Assembly (NCBI GenBank): GCA_034359265.1
Contig: CP136890.1
Coordinates: forward strand, 35,010,501-35,074,500
DNA from: Canna indica
Taxonomy: Eukaryota > Streptophyta > Magnoliopsida > Zingiberales > Cannaceae
Length of the DNA: 64,000 nucleotides
Reading direction: 5' to 3'
The translations under genes and the position numbers were made by a program. Positions 11,580 through 23,454 of this stretch are shown one piece after another (the stretch's first letter is position 1; each line of letters begins with the position of its first letter). The notes under the pieces were generated by a model, which worked only from the letters and a program-made list of their open reading frames with translations, was not told the origin of the DNA and ran no database searches.

Positions 11580-12076
11580 ATTGATTGATTTGTCTTCGCT
11601 TTTGAAAATGACGTCATTTCCTATTTTCCAAAGGTTCCAATACCAAGAGCTGGAAGCACAACGTCGTTGCTTGCTCTATGTATTTGTTTCATGTTTTGTT
11701 GTTGGGAGAGTAGGGAAAGGTGCGAATCCACAATGCAATTTTGAACATACGCTATCCATTACTAATGATATGCCACTCCTTGTGTAGATGAGTTAAAGAT
11801 TCCAAGTTATCATTACAGAACACACATTGGTGGTATTCTAGATGAATTCCATGCCTTAGAAGTTTGTCTTTTGTCTGCAATCTATCCTTTAATGTTACCC
11901 ACATGTGTATCTTCATCTTGAGCAGGCACTTGCATTTCTAAATTTTGTCATAGATCTCGATATCTCATTCTTAACCTCGTGCTCCATGTATAGTCTATAC
12001 AAAGAGGCAGTCGTGAAGGAGCCATCCTTAGTCCATCTTCCAAGTTAGCCGCCATCTTTGTTGGGAGATATCATAC
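11580..12076 (-). pseudogene. LINE (L1-like) ORF2 C-terminal part with zf-RVT, broken
   Basis: Read on the minus strand, this gives the zinc-binding C-terminal region found after plant LINE reverse transcriptase. It has a KMKIHMWVTLKDRLQTKD phrase followed by LLRHGIHLEYHQCVFCN, as in the usual 'LTKDNL..RG...CVLC' pattern, with stop codons around it. The upstream reverse-transcriptase part lies at 29586-30456 on the same strand, so the Copia element at 12077-29585 was inserted into this LINE. Confidence 0.75.
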
Positions 12077-14561
12077 TGAAAGGAATAGTGCCCTCAAGCC
12101 AATCACATGTTGATGTATTGAGGGACTATTCAAAGGTAATGAATAAAATGATGCAACTTTTCATCATATACTGCATCTATAACTATTAATATATTATGAT
12201 GAACCCCATGAACCATGGCAATGATTCTAGGGTCATGGTTAGATCATGCTAGTGAGGCTTAGAATCTTGAGGCCCTAGTTCGAAATGTTCCTAGTTGCAG
12301 GATCACCGAGTAGGAGATTGGTGAATCTGATAAGACTAGTGCACTTGGTACATGTCCTATCGTAGGGGATAGTTGATCTCATAGATACCTATGAGGTGTT
12401 ATTGATGTACAAGTGTAGATGCTCATTGGAGAATGAGTTCACTGAACGGACCCGCTCGAGGAATGCCAAATGGAATCCTTACTTGAGTGTCAATCGACTA
12501 TTCCTTAGGTGATAGTAGGTGCAAGTAATCCTTGGACATGAGGTTGTCACGATCACATTGTGATTAACAATCTATCGCTTTGGTGTATTCCCTAAGCATG
12601 ACTCGTAGAGTCATGTGTCGGATACTCTAGACACGGTGAGGATTTCATGGAGGTGGGTGAGCAACCAACAATGAATCAATTACTCCTAATAAGAGGAGAG
12701 AATGTCCTATGTATTCTAGCAAGTGTCGTCTCGGGAAATCTCTTGTTATAGTAGATATGATAGTTGGAAAGGGGTTTCCTACTGTTCATCGTTGAGACGA
12801 CGACTTGAGAGAGTGGAATACATATAGATTAGTATTAAGTTTGACACGACTTTCGTACCCAGCCAAATTCGGGATATTATGTAATTGAAGGATTTGATTT
12901 CCCGATAACTAATCACCAAACAACGTTCGATCCCTAGAGATTAAACCTCACACTATCCGGGTAGTCATGCAACGTTGTTATACATCAATCTTGACTTATG
13001 AGTAGAGTTACACATGATCACATTAAATGAGTTTAAAGGTGGATCGTGGAAATTCGAATAGAAGCCGGTTTATCGAATTCAACTCTCAATCATGCACGAC
13101 TCACTGCTGGCTTAGTGTGAGGCCCAATGGGTTTTATGGGATAAAACTCGAATGTGGCAATTGATTTTTGCTAGCACGTGTTGGGGTGCGAATGAAAAAT
13201 GGAGTTGAAAATAGATTTTTTTTAAAAAAAATCAAACACCCCAAAAAATAATGATCTACTTTAGCAAGTTTAAGGAATTAAGCATACGAAGAAAGTATAC
13301 CTTCAACCATGGTTGACGGAGCTGTTCTTATCCCCGTTCAAGACACACACACGCACGTCCTCCAATGCTAGTCCACACCAGGCACCTCACAACGAAAGGG
13401 GCAGCGATGAATGGGGCTCACTGTGGCTCAACGGAGTGGTTTTCTCAACCCCCAAAAGCACCAAGGTTAGGCCGGCCCTTCCACCAAGAACCTGGCTCCA
13501 AAACGGGAGGAAGAAGGGATGAGAAAACCATGAAACGAGAAGATGGAAGAGAGAATACCTTGTTGTCCTCTTTTGTTTCCTCCAAGGAGAGGAAGTGGCG
13601 GCACACAAAGGCGGAGAAGAACACCTCTCCGACTTCTCGAAGAACTCGGGGAAGGGGAGGAAGATGACCGACCACTTAAGGAAGAAGATGAAGGTTCTTT
13701 GGAACTTCTTTCCACCCAAGAACCTCTCTCTTGTTCTCACCAAGAAGATTGAAAACAAACTTTAACTTCATCTCCTCCCTCATGGGGTATTCGGCCACCT
13801 TAAGAGGAGGGTTTAGCTACAAGAGTGGATCCGGCCCTCCCCTAAAATCTCACTCAGAATTCAAAATTTCAGGATTTGCCTCTAAAATATATTTCATATT
13901 TAATTTTTTTCATAATTAATTCGAAATTAATTAATTCTAATTAAATAGAAACTTTAATTTATATCCATAAATTAAAAGCCTATTAATAGGAATGAGATTT
14001 ATCTAAATAAATTAAATTCCTATCATATAGGAATTATATTCATGTAGATAAATTAAATTCCTATTTATAGAATAATAATTTATCTAAATAAATTAATTAT
14101 TTATAAAATTATGATTTATCTAAATAAACCAAATTCCTATGATTTATCTAAATAAATCAATTCCAAATTAATAGGTGTAGACGCAGGGGGAAAATCAAAT
14201 TTCCCTCCATGAACTTTTGATTTCAAAAATCAAATTAATTATGTTTAATTCTTAATTAAACATATCTCCGATTTATGATTAATTAATTTCTTAATTCATA
14301 ATTAAGATTTTAATCAACCATATAAAATAGTACCGTGTGTCAAAACCCTACGACTTTAGGGTTACCCTACAAAATAGGGGTTTCCCTAAAATTAGTGTTT
14401 CCGAGGAACTCCTTCCTCGTGCATTCGTTCCTACAGGAAATACCTTTCCTATCTTATCCGTAAACGAGATCTGTGATCGAGTTGCATCATGTACATGCTG
14501 GTAGACATATAGTGCCGCGGGCGAGCTCTATCTCATAAATCCCGTTACGAGATTAGCTTAT

Positions 14562-17159
14562 TGTAATATCCTAGATATTTAATTTATTATTTTCATTTTG
14601 CATGTGTTGCCAACCTAGCAGACTAGTTCATGGTCGAGCCGAGTCGACTCATGGTCCAGAGCGAGCTTGCGAGCTCGGGTAAGTAAAATATAAATTTATG
14701 AATTTATAAAATTAGGCTTGAGTGATTGGAATTATTTTTAATTATTGTGGTGTTTGGATAATTATGAATTATGCCTATGTGGGTGCATTTAATTAGATGC
14801 TTATGATTTAATTATGTGTTTCATCAAACATAAATTAATTTAATTAAGTTTATCGGGTTAGCGGGTTGGACTTGGCTAAAGTGGATGCGGGTCGGGCTTA
14901 AGTTAGAAGGGTTATGGTTGAGGAGGAATTATAAAAACCCCTCCCCTAGGTTGTGGCTCCAATTTTTCGAGCCACACAATTGTGAGAGGAGGAGCCAGTC
15001 GATAGCCCAAGCCGCCAGCCGCCCCCTCCTCTTCTTCCCTTGGAGCCGTCACCACCTGGAGCCGAGCCGAGCTGCCAGAACCTCTCCTTCTCCTTCCCTT
15101 GGAGCCAAGCCAAGAGGAGCAGCCGAGCCACCCTCTTCGTCCTATCTCTCCCTCTCTCCAAGCCGGCGGCTTGAAGTGAGCCACCGCCTCATCTTCTGCT
15201 TCCTTTGGGTCGAGCCACCGGGGTTTGGAGCCAGAATCAGAGACCGTCGATTGGAAATTCTTCTCCAATCCTTTTCCCTTTTAATGTGAGTAGTTTTATC
15301 CCTCCTATTCGGGTTTTCTTCGAATTTTCTTGAAGCCGCCTTGAAGATTCTTGATCTTGATGATGTTTTTTTTACTTGAGATTTTCTTGATTTCCATGCC
15401 ATGCTTGGATTTTAAATTTTGATCTCATAACATGGGGTATATGTTAAATGGAAGATCTGTGATTTTATAATTTAATCTTGTGAATCTTGGATGCAACCTT
15501 ATCTTGGAGTTCTAGATGTTCTTGATGCTATAGATTAATTAATCTCCTTGATTCTTGATTTAGGGATTCTTGATATATATGCTAGTTTTTATTTAGTAAA
15601 AATTATGAGATTGTATGCATGATTGGTATAATAACATGAATCTATGATGTTGGAAATTTAGGGATTTAATTCTGTAAAATTCGGATTTTATTTAATGAGG
15701 TGTTGAAAATTTCAGCTTTCTGAAATTTATGTTGTTTGTTGAATCTGGGCTGATTTTTGATTTCTCAGTTATTATGTGCTTAGATATATGAACATAGTCG
15801 TGTAACCTATCATTTTGATCAGAAAATATAGTTTGGAAATATAGGACACACTTTGGAGACTAGATTCAGGTTGGACACAGTAGTTCTGGATAGAACAATA
15901 ACCTAAAATAAAACCCTAATTGAGATGATCTAAATTTTAATTATATAATTAAAGTTGGGTTGAGGGTAAGCATAATCTGTTATGAACCAATTGATAAATT
16001 ATGCATGAAATAAAACCACACGGGTTCATGACAATACGGGTCTAAGGGATAGAGGTTGGGTTTGGAGTGTTGAGACGCTTCATGATGGGAACACCTCTAG
16101 GACACTGTAGGAGAATCTTGACCTAAGTCTTGTTGCACCAAATCCAGCAGTATGGCGGAGCGGCTCAATTAGAAGCCAGATTACGGGCTACGCCCGGGTG
16201 GTTGGATGCCAAATTCCCAACCTGCAGAACAAGTTCAGAGGGTCTTTCCCGATTGTTCTGGTTCAACTTCGTGGGATAAGTTCGGAGGGTCTTCCCAATT
16301 ATCCTAGCATGTGTGGTTGCCTTCGGCATGGTAGAGTTTCGGCCTGATGCACTTCCCTAGCATGTGCGGTTGCCTTCGGCATGGTAGGGCTTCGGTCTGA
16401 TGCACTTCCCTAGCATGTGCGGTTGCCTTCGGGCATGGTAGGGCTTCGACCTGATGCACTTCCCTAGCATGTGTGGTTGCCTTCAGGCATGGTAGGGCTT
16501 CAGCCTGATGCACTTCTTTAGTATGTATGGTTGTCTTCGAGCATGGTAGGGCTTCGGCATGATGCACTTCTTGGAGGGATGGATGCCATGGGCATGGGTG
16601 GCCTGTTGGCCTGGTAGCTAGTCACCTTTGTGGCATTGCCTTTTTAGAGATATATTTCGTTCCTGTTATCTCTGTGTTTATTTGCGAGGGTGGGTAAAAT
16701 CGCTCGCTGAGTTCTTTGAACTCACCCGTTGTCGTTTGATTTTTATTTTGCAGAGCTTGACCGGTGAGGTGGGTTGGATGCACTTGGCGTCGCTGGAGGG
16801 CCCAGGAGATGCTGGATCTTATAACAGTCCTAGTTAGGGTCGTAGTTGAGTCTTTTGATAGTTGTCATGCACTTGTATTAGCTTGATTTGGAGTTGTAGC
16901 CCTTAGGGCATTTATGTTATTCATTTCAGGTTTTATTTGACTGAACTTTTGAACTGTTGAACTTAATCGTATTTCCGCATTTTTCTTTACTTCTGAGCTA
17001 TTAAACTAAACTTGGTGTTGGTTTGCTTTTCCTTTAAAATAAAACTTATTGTTTTTTTTTTCCGCCACATTATTTATTTTGGCATGTGCATGGGTTAGGC
17101 TTCGGGGTATAGACACGTATACCTTGGCCGGTCACGTGACCCTGAGTTGGGGCGTGACA
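14562..17159 (+). mobile_element. Solo LTR-like insertion (TGTAATATCC...GGGGCGTGACA), nested two levels deep
   Basis: The termini are TG...CA, with flanking CTTAT (14557-14561) and CCTAT (17160-17164) as a one-mismatch 5-bp duplication. The host LTR text continues across it: 'cccgttacgag' on the left and 'tgtgtgacccattggg' on the right correspond to a contiguous stretch near 28320-28365. Size (2.6 kb), a CT-rich leader-like zone around 14940-15280 and a GGGGCGTGACA end are typical of long Gypsy-type LTRs. The family was not proven. The open frames at 14885-15402 lie in this zone and match nothing I know. Confidence 0.75.
16302..16572. repeat. 53/54-bp tandem repeat, about five copies
   Basis: Successive units contain gcatgtgcggttgccttcgg and ggtagggcttcggcctgatg. 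The 'gatgcactt' anchors fall at about 16346, 16399, 16453, 16507 and 16561. Periods are 53, 54, 54 and 54 bp. It lies inside the 14562-17159 LTR. Tandem repeats of this kind are often found in U3 or R regions of plant LTRs. The 87-codon minus-strand frame here is a repeat artefact. Confidence 0.9.
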
Positions 17160-19377
17160 CCTATTGTGTGTGACCCATTGGGCTCTGCACTAAGCTAGTA
17201 GTGAGTTGTGCATAACGGAGAGTCGGATTCGATAGAACATGTTCTATTCAAATCTCACGAGCCAACACTAAACCCCTTTAGTGTGGTCGTGTGATACTCC
17301 AGTCATAAGTCAAGATTAGTGTCTAGCAACGTGTCATGACTACCCGGATATTGTGAGGTTCAATCTACAGGGATTGAATGCCCTTCTATGATTAGTTATC
17401 GTGCAACTAAATTCTTCGATCACAACATCCTGAAGTTGGCTAGGGTACGGAATAAGTGTTAAACCCAAATACTGATTCATATGTATTCCATTTGCCAAGT
17501 TATTGTCTCAATAATGATATGTCAGAAATCCTTTCCCGACATTCATATCTACCCTGGCCAGAGATTCCTGAGTTGACACTTGCAGGGATACATATGACAT
17601 TATCTCCTCTCACTATGAGTAATCGATTTCATATTGGTTGCTCACCTACCTCCATGAATGCTTCTCCATGCCTAGAAGTATTCGGCACATGACTCTTAAA
17701 GGCCACGTAGGGATAAAGGCCACATATGGATCATCAATCATAAGGTAACCATGATAACCTCAGGTCCAACGATTGCGTACACCTACTATCACCCGAGGAA
17801 CATCTTATTGACACTCATGTAAGGATTTCATTCTATGTTCCTCGTGTAGGTCTGTTCAGTGTACTCATTCCCTAATGAGCACCTGCACTTGTACATTAAT
17901 GATGGTTCATAGGTAATTATGAGATCAACTAACCCTTATCGTATATGGCATGTATCAAGTGCACTAGTCTTCCTGGAATCATCAATCCCCTAATTGGTGA
18001 TCCTACCACTAGGAATATTTAGAACAAGGGCATCTGGATTCCAAGTCTCATTGGCATGATCTCATCATGGCTTTGGAATCATTCGCTTGGGTTCATGGGG
18101 TTCATCACAATCTAATACAAAAAATATAGATACAACATATGATGAAAAGTTGCCTCATTTATTCATTATCAAAAAATAGTTCCATACACATCGACATGTG
18201 ATTGACTCAAGGACATTGTTTCTTTCAGCACGAACATGCCACGCCACGATCACTATTCTTATCTACGGACAAAAGAGGGAAAGTGTTTCCCCTTTGAATG
18301 AATTACACGTACCTGAGGAAGGAATTCCTCAAAACCCTAATTAGTAGGGATCCACACGCGATACGACTCAACCAAATCTATGGTTTGGTTCATGGGATGA
18401 ATCAGCCCACAGGTTAGGGTTAGACCTGCCCACATTTGATGTGGGTGGTTGACTCAATTTCGTGGGAATCAACTATTTTGAATAATGGACCATATTTAAA
18501 GGTTTTGAACCCTTGAATTAGGGAAAGACCAAGCCTGCTTGGGCATCATCAACTAGGTCAGTCGGAATCCCTATTTTTAAGGGGATGCGGCTGTTGACTC
18601 CCTAGGTGTAAGGGAGGATGAGGACCGACCATTTTGAATGGCCGAACCACATCAAAATAGGTCGATTTAACTCCTTAAATATATGATAGGGAGTCGGTTC
18701 TTAACTCCCTAAATGTTAGGGAGTTAGTTCTTTGACTACCTAGAATTTAGGGAGACGGTTTGTTGACTCCCTTGGTTGAAGGGAAGATGAGGCTCAACCA
18801 TTTTGAATGGTCGGTTGGCTCTTGTGGCCGACCCCCTGGTCTTCTACTAAAATGAACGCCTATTATTGCAGCCAAACCTCCCCCCTATTTCTCCCACAGC
18901 CTCAAGTTCAGAGGGAGTTCTACCGGTGTTCCATCGTCGAAAATTGCAATCAAGTTGTAGTTTTGGAGGAGTCTGAAATTCCAGCAAGGTACCATTCTCT
19001 TGTTTGAATTCTTATCATGGTTTCTCACTGTTTCTCTTCCCTTTTGCTATTTAATTCCTTGGTGGAAGTGTCGGCCCTCTTTTGGTGCAAATTGGAGATT
19101 GAGAAGCTTGTCCGTTGAGCTACGACGAGCCCCGTGTGATTGCTGCCCGGGAAAGAGGTTTCCTGAAGTTGCGAGGTGCTTGGTGTGGGTTATCATTGGA
19201 GGATGTGCGCGTGTGCGTCTTGGAGTTTGGGATCAGAGCAGCTATTCTTCATTTTCGGCTAAGGTATAAAACTGCTGTGTCGCTAAAGTAGATCGCTATT
19301 TTTGGGGTGTCCTTACGATTTTTAAAATATGTTTTTTCCGCTGTGTTTTCTCTCTGCACCCCAACAGTAGTATAAGA

Positions 19378-19389
19378 GCCACCTTTAGC
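19378..19389 (+). promoter_or_regulatory. Primer-binding site of the Copia element
   Basis: The sequence tagtataagagc lies one base after the 5' LTR end. It resembles tggtatcagagc, the complement of the 3' end of initiator tRNA-Met that plant Copia elements use to prime minus-strand synthesis. Three mismatches fit the age of the copy. Confidence 0.7.
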
Positions 19390-20848
19390 CAGTTCTGGAA
19401 TTCTGGTTTCGCATTATTGTTGTGTTTATGAACCGTTCACATCCAAAACATGTTGTTGTGATTAATGTGCTTTCGGGTGATTCTTGAGTTGTTCGTTGGC
19501 TTCGCGGCACAAGCGTTGAGTCATGGATGAAGCCTATTATTCTTGTTATTTCGGGATAGAAAACAAACTCAATATATCCTCTTGGGTTCATGAGATGACA
19601 GTTTCGAAAGTTAGATTTTCAGCATAGTTCGTGCGGCGGGTTTTAGATGAAAACATAACCCGATTAACACGGGTTTGCTTGTATTTTTTCCTTTCTATTT
19701 GCTTATTTGATAAGATGCATGAAAGGATAACTATGGACTAGCCCTATCTGCATGTGACTAGGTGTAAATCTGGTTATGTTGATTGCTTGTAAATTTATGA
19801 GAATTTGATATTAATTCTTTTAAATAGGGCTTGCGTACCCCTACCTTCACCTCGAGAATTCTGGTTGTAAACATCTTCTCCCTCTCCTTGAACCTCTCCT
19901 TGAACCTTGTTTTGGGTCTTCTTCTTTTAAGTGTGTAAAAGTAGAATTTTAGGGGTTGTTTACTTGAGCAAGCTTGCTACCCCGTTTCGGTATGCGCAAA
20001 GAGGAGGAGTTCGGGTCCATGGCGATGATGACTTGAACACTGTTAAGACGTTGATTGAACCAACAACCTCCTCCCTATGACGTTTTGGCAACACCTTGGT
20101 GATACGATGCTCCAAAAACCCTAGGATGATGGTTCAGGTGGATTGCATTAGAATCGTCCATAATCATCCTTACTTTTATTTATGCTTTTATTTATTGTTT
20201 TGCTGAAAATTAGTTGTTAGCTGTGACATAATAATTGCATAAAAGGCCCTCCATAAATATTGAGTCTGAATGGGTAAAGTATTAAGAATAGTGGTCATGA
20301 CTTTCGGATAGAGTGTGTCTACGAATGCATCGGGTTTGTTGTGCACAAACAAGACCCGTTGTGCAAGTTGGCACGATGCACCTCATCATAGCACATAAGA
20401 TGTGTTTCTACTACTGACTTGAACACGATTTACTTTATTGAGCCACACTCAAGGATGGTTGCTTTCTCGTCGAGGTATAAGAACGATGGGTCTGACTCAA
20501 CTAGGGATTTGCAATTTGTTGTGTACACACAAGGCCATAGTAATCCAAGAGGCATAACTTGATGGAAGTCATATGAGATGTGATCAATAAAGAGTTACTT
20601 ACCCATTGACCTATTAGGGTTTCTCGTGTTACATGCGAGATCCGAGTAGGAGAAGTGGGATTCCATCCTTCCCTATAAGGAAGCCTTCCAACGGGGCTTC
20701 TCGCTTCCTAACTGGAGGGTCATTTGGGAATTGTGAAAATTAGTGGGAGATATAATTAATTAAAAGACCTCGACAATCATGCATGTTGAACGTCTGCTTA
20801 TATATGTCTTTTCTTTTTTGTTATAGCATTTTTTGCGCCGTCATGTTA
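19390..20848. other. Copia untranslated leader, no gene
   Basis: This lies between the primer-binding site and the first recognisable gag residues. It contains several stops in every frame and phrases such as 'ggatgatggttcaggtgg'. No promoter or RNA gene was recognised. Confidence 0.5.
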
Positions 20849-21054
20849 TCTTCATTGTTGTTGCGAAGCATACTAGATGCTAATAAATTGACCGAGACGA
20901 ATTATATGGATTGGTTGCGAAATATGAGGATCGTCCTCACTCAGGAGAAAGTCTCCTACGTTCTTGGTAATGTGGCACTCGTGGATCCCCTTAGGGAAGG
21001 GAACTACACCCAGGAAGAGAGGCTCACTTATAAGAAGTGGCAAGATGACAGCAT

Positions 21055-23454
21055 TGTTACGCCCCACCTAGGTTCATCTCCTTATAAGTAGAGGTGGTAA
21101 TGGGCCGAGCTCGCCCATGGGCGGCACGGGCCCGGCCTGATTTCAGATCGTGCTTGGCCCGGCACGGCTGTGCCTAGGAGACGGGCCGGGCTTGCATCCT
21201 GGGCACGCGGGTCGTGCTCAGCACGGCTCGCGCATCGTGCTGGCCCGAACACGGCACGCGGGCCGAGCATGGCTCGCGCGCGCCAGGCCTGGTCTGGCCC
21301 GAGCCAGAGTTTGGCTCGGGCTCGACCGAGTGGATTTAAAAAAAATTAAAATTTTTAAAATTAAATTTTTAACCTTTAAAATTTTAAATTTAAATATTTA
21401 AAAAATTAAATTAAATTATTTAATTATTCAGGCCGGCCCGAGTCCGGCCCAAGCCCGTGTGGGTGGGCTCGGGCTCGGGCTGGGCTTGCCCATGGTGTGT
21501 TCGGATCGTGCCAGGCACGGCCCATTGCCACCTCTACGTATAAGGGACACTTCCCATGAGAACGTAACCAACAATCCAACCAACATCTCACATCAAGGTA
21601 TATACAAAGAAATATCAATAAAGTCAACTATAAAATTCGGAACCACAACTATAAGGTAGCAACTGATATCAACCTACTGTCCAACAATCTAACTAAAAAA
21701 AATAAAGAGAAACAAACAACTAATGTGTCTCATCCTCTAGGACTCTAGCTACCCAACTCTAACTACCGACATACCTACAAATCTGAGGCAACAACAAACA
21801 ACGTCAGCGAAAATGTGAGTAGGAGTATCAATATGTCAACAAGAAGGGTAAATAATCATGATGTGATGATATTGCCAAATGCAACAATATACGACTCTGC
21901 AATAAAATGCACATGTCGACAACAAAGACATATGTTCAACAATCATCTAATGCAACTCATACCAATCAAGAGCGTAGTGGACATTGGATTTCCCCCGCAC
22001 TTTCGCACCTCCGAGAGTGACACCTCAAGCCCGCTCCAGCAGGAGATGTGACTATCCGAAAAATAGCCCGCCGACGTCTAACACCGCGACGCCGCACACG
22101 CACCCGTGTGATAAATAGGTGATCACCGGTGTCACTTGCCCATACAACTCGGGCAATAATCAACAGTGTCCAACCTTCACCCAATAAAAGATCAACAATG
22201 CAACATGACAACTAGATCTCACCACATGATAAATCACAACTGATCTACGATGCTAACAGCAATAAATGCTACAACAAACTATCAACTGAAGATGCAACCA
22301 AAATAATTCATGCTAGCAAATACAACTTATGACAACGCTAATACTACAATGTGCACCATGCCTATATAACATAATATAATGCTCAAATAACCATCATAAT
22401 AACAACTAAATTAAACTCATACAATTATCGACATGACATGTCCAATAAAATAATGCAACATGATATCAATGGATTTTAGAAGCAAATCAAGCAAATAGAG
22501 GCAATGGGTAAAATCATCAATTTATCCATTCAACATTCATTGGCTACAACAAGAGTCAACTCACACCCAACACAACTATTTATACTTCAAATTTCCAACT
22601 AACATAGAATACAACTATTCTACATAATTCAATTATTGTCAAACGAAAATTATAACTCTTAACTATCAAATAATATAAAAAAATAGAAAATACCTACCAG
22701 ATGATCCAACACCACCATCGCATCCAGAATGCAAAAACCTACAACTTTGGTATTCACCTTGACTCGATCCGATGATCCAACGATCAATTCCAAAAATATC
22801 TCAATAATCTATAAATCAACCTCATTTCATGCGACACAACTCTCTTTTTAATTAACCTATTTATTAAATAAAATAAATCTAAAATAACCCTCTCCCTCAT
22901 TCATCTCCCTGCCCTGACGCTCGCTCGCCTGCTCCTCTCGGATCCACACGCCGGTTGTCCTATCGGCCGACGCTGACCATTTGTCGGCTCCTACCAGCCT
23001 CCCCCACGGCCTCCAGTGGGATGCCGACCAAAGCCGGAGGAGGCCGTGGCCCAAAGCAGCATGGTTGCTGCCATGCTGCGGACAACAACCCACTGCCACG
23101 GCTAGCGGCCGCCCAGGGCTAGGCGGCCCGACTTCGCGAGCCGTGACTGGGTCACCACGACCCCCATCGGCACTTCCCCCTCGGTACTCGCTCGCTGCCA
23201 CCGATGAGATGAACAAGGTAAATGACGGAACAAAAGAAGAAAGTGAACTCCTTCCTAAACAGTCCTCCACACTTCGATCTTCACCGGAGTCTTCTTACTG
23301 TCGTCGCACGTCACTCGCCTCCTCAACGCAGCAATGATCGAGCATCAAGGATTAGAGGAGATTTTAGGGCTAGTTAAATAACATTAGGCACTTTTGCAAA
23401 AAGGCCCCTCCAAGAAAGATATTTACAACTTAGTCTCTTTTTTGGGTCATAACA
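21055..23454 (-). mobile_element. LTR-like insertion in gag (TGTTACGCCCC...GGGTCATAACA)
   Basis: Gag coding text stops at about 21054 and resumes near 23460, so this block is an insertion. Its ends are TGTTACGCCCC and GGTCATAACA, so it reads TG...CA in either direction. The 5-mers beside it (AGCAT and ACACA) do not match well, so a duplication is not shown. The centre is AT-rich and non-coding. A GC-rich zone at 22860-23340 carries overlapping open frames on both strands with no known domain. It contains its own hAT MITE (21089-21536). Most likely a solo LTR of a Gypsy-type family. Confidence 0.6.
21089..21536. mobile_element. hAT-like non-autonomous element, 448 bp, GC-rich
   Basis: The termini TAGAGGTGGTAATGGGC and (reverse complement) TAGAGGTGGCAATGGGC differ at one base in 17. 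The flanking octamers CTTATAAG (21081-21088) and CGTATAAG (21537-21544) form an 8-bp target duplication with one mismatch, as expected for hAT. The interior is rich in gggcc/cgggc words and imperfect inverted repeats around a short AT-rich centre (21330-21425). No coding potential. Confidence 0.88.

Larger units (their letters stand above)
13179..18227 (-). mobile_element. Solo LTR of a related Copia family, reverse orientation, nested in the 5' LTR
   Basis: It starts TGTTGGGGTGCG, the reverse complement of the LTR end GCACCCCAACA, and finishes TTCTTTCA at 18227, the reverse complement of TGAAAG. It is flanked by a perfect 5-bp target duplication, GCACG at 13174-13178 and 18228-18232. Sequences at 13240-13600 and 17165-18227 match, in reverse complement, parts of the host LTR (18950-19320 and 12077-13080). 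The insertion is therefore a relative landing inside a relative. It is itself interrupted at 14562-17159. Open frames at 13313-13758 on both strands are LTR sequence, not genes. AT-rich text at 13850-14340 is not shared with the other LTRs. Confidence 0.92.
12077..19376 (+). repeat. 5' LTR of the Copia element, split by nested LTRs
   Basis: The LTR's own sequence is 12077-13178 plus 18233-19376, about 2.25 kb. The two halves are separated by the solo LTR at 13179-18227 and its target duplication. Text such as 'ccgaggaagga' and 'tacggacaaaagaggg' matches the 3' LTR at 27786-29585. Relative to this copy, the 3' LTR lacks roughly 500 bp that correspond to about 12570-13070 here. Confidence 0.9.

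Noticed and set aside
13313..13758. Small secreted or basic protein genes
   Set aside because: The region is the reverse-oriented LTR of a retrotransposon, matching 18950-19320; frames on both strands are incidental.
14885..15402. Gene with a 134-codon product
   Set aside because: It lies in the CT-rich part of a nested LTR with frames on both strands; no domain.
16304..16567. 87-codon repetitive protein on the minus strand
   Set aside because: It is the translation of a 53/54-bp tandem repeat.
16302..16572. CRISPR array
   Set aside because: Adjacent repeats without unique spacers, in a plant retrotransposon LTR.
22857..23337. Gene in the GC-rich part of the gag insertion
   Set aside because: Two opposite-strand frames over the same bases, low complexity, within an LTR-like block.
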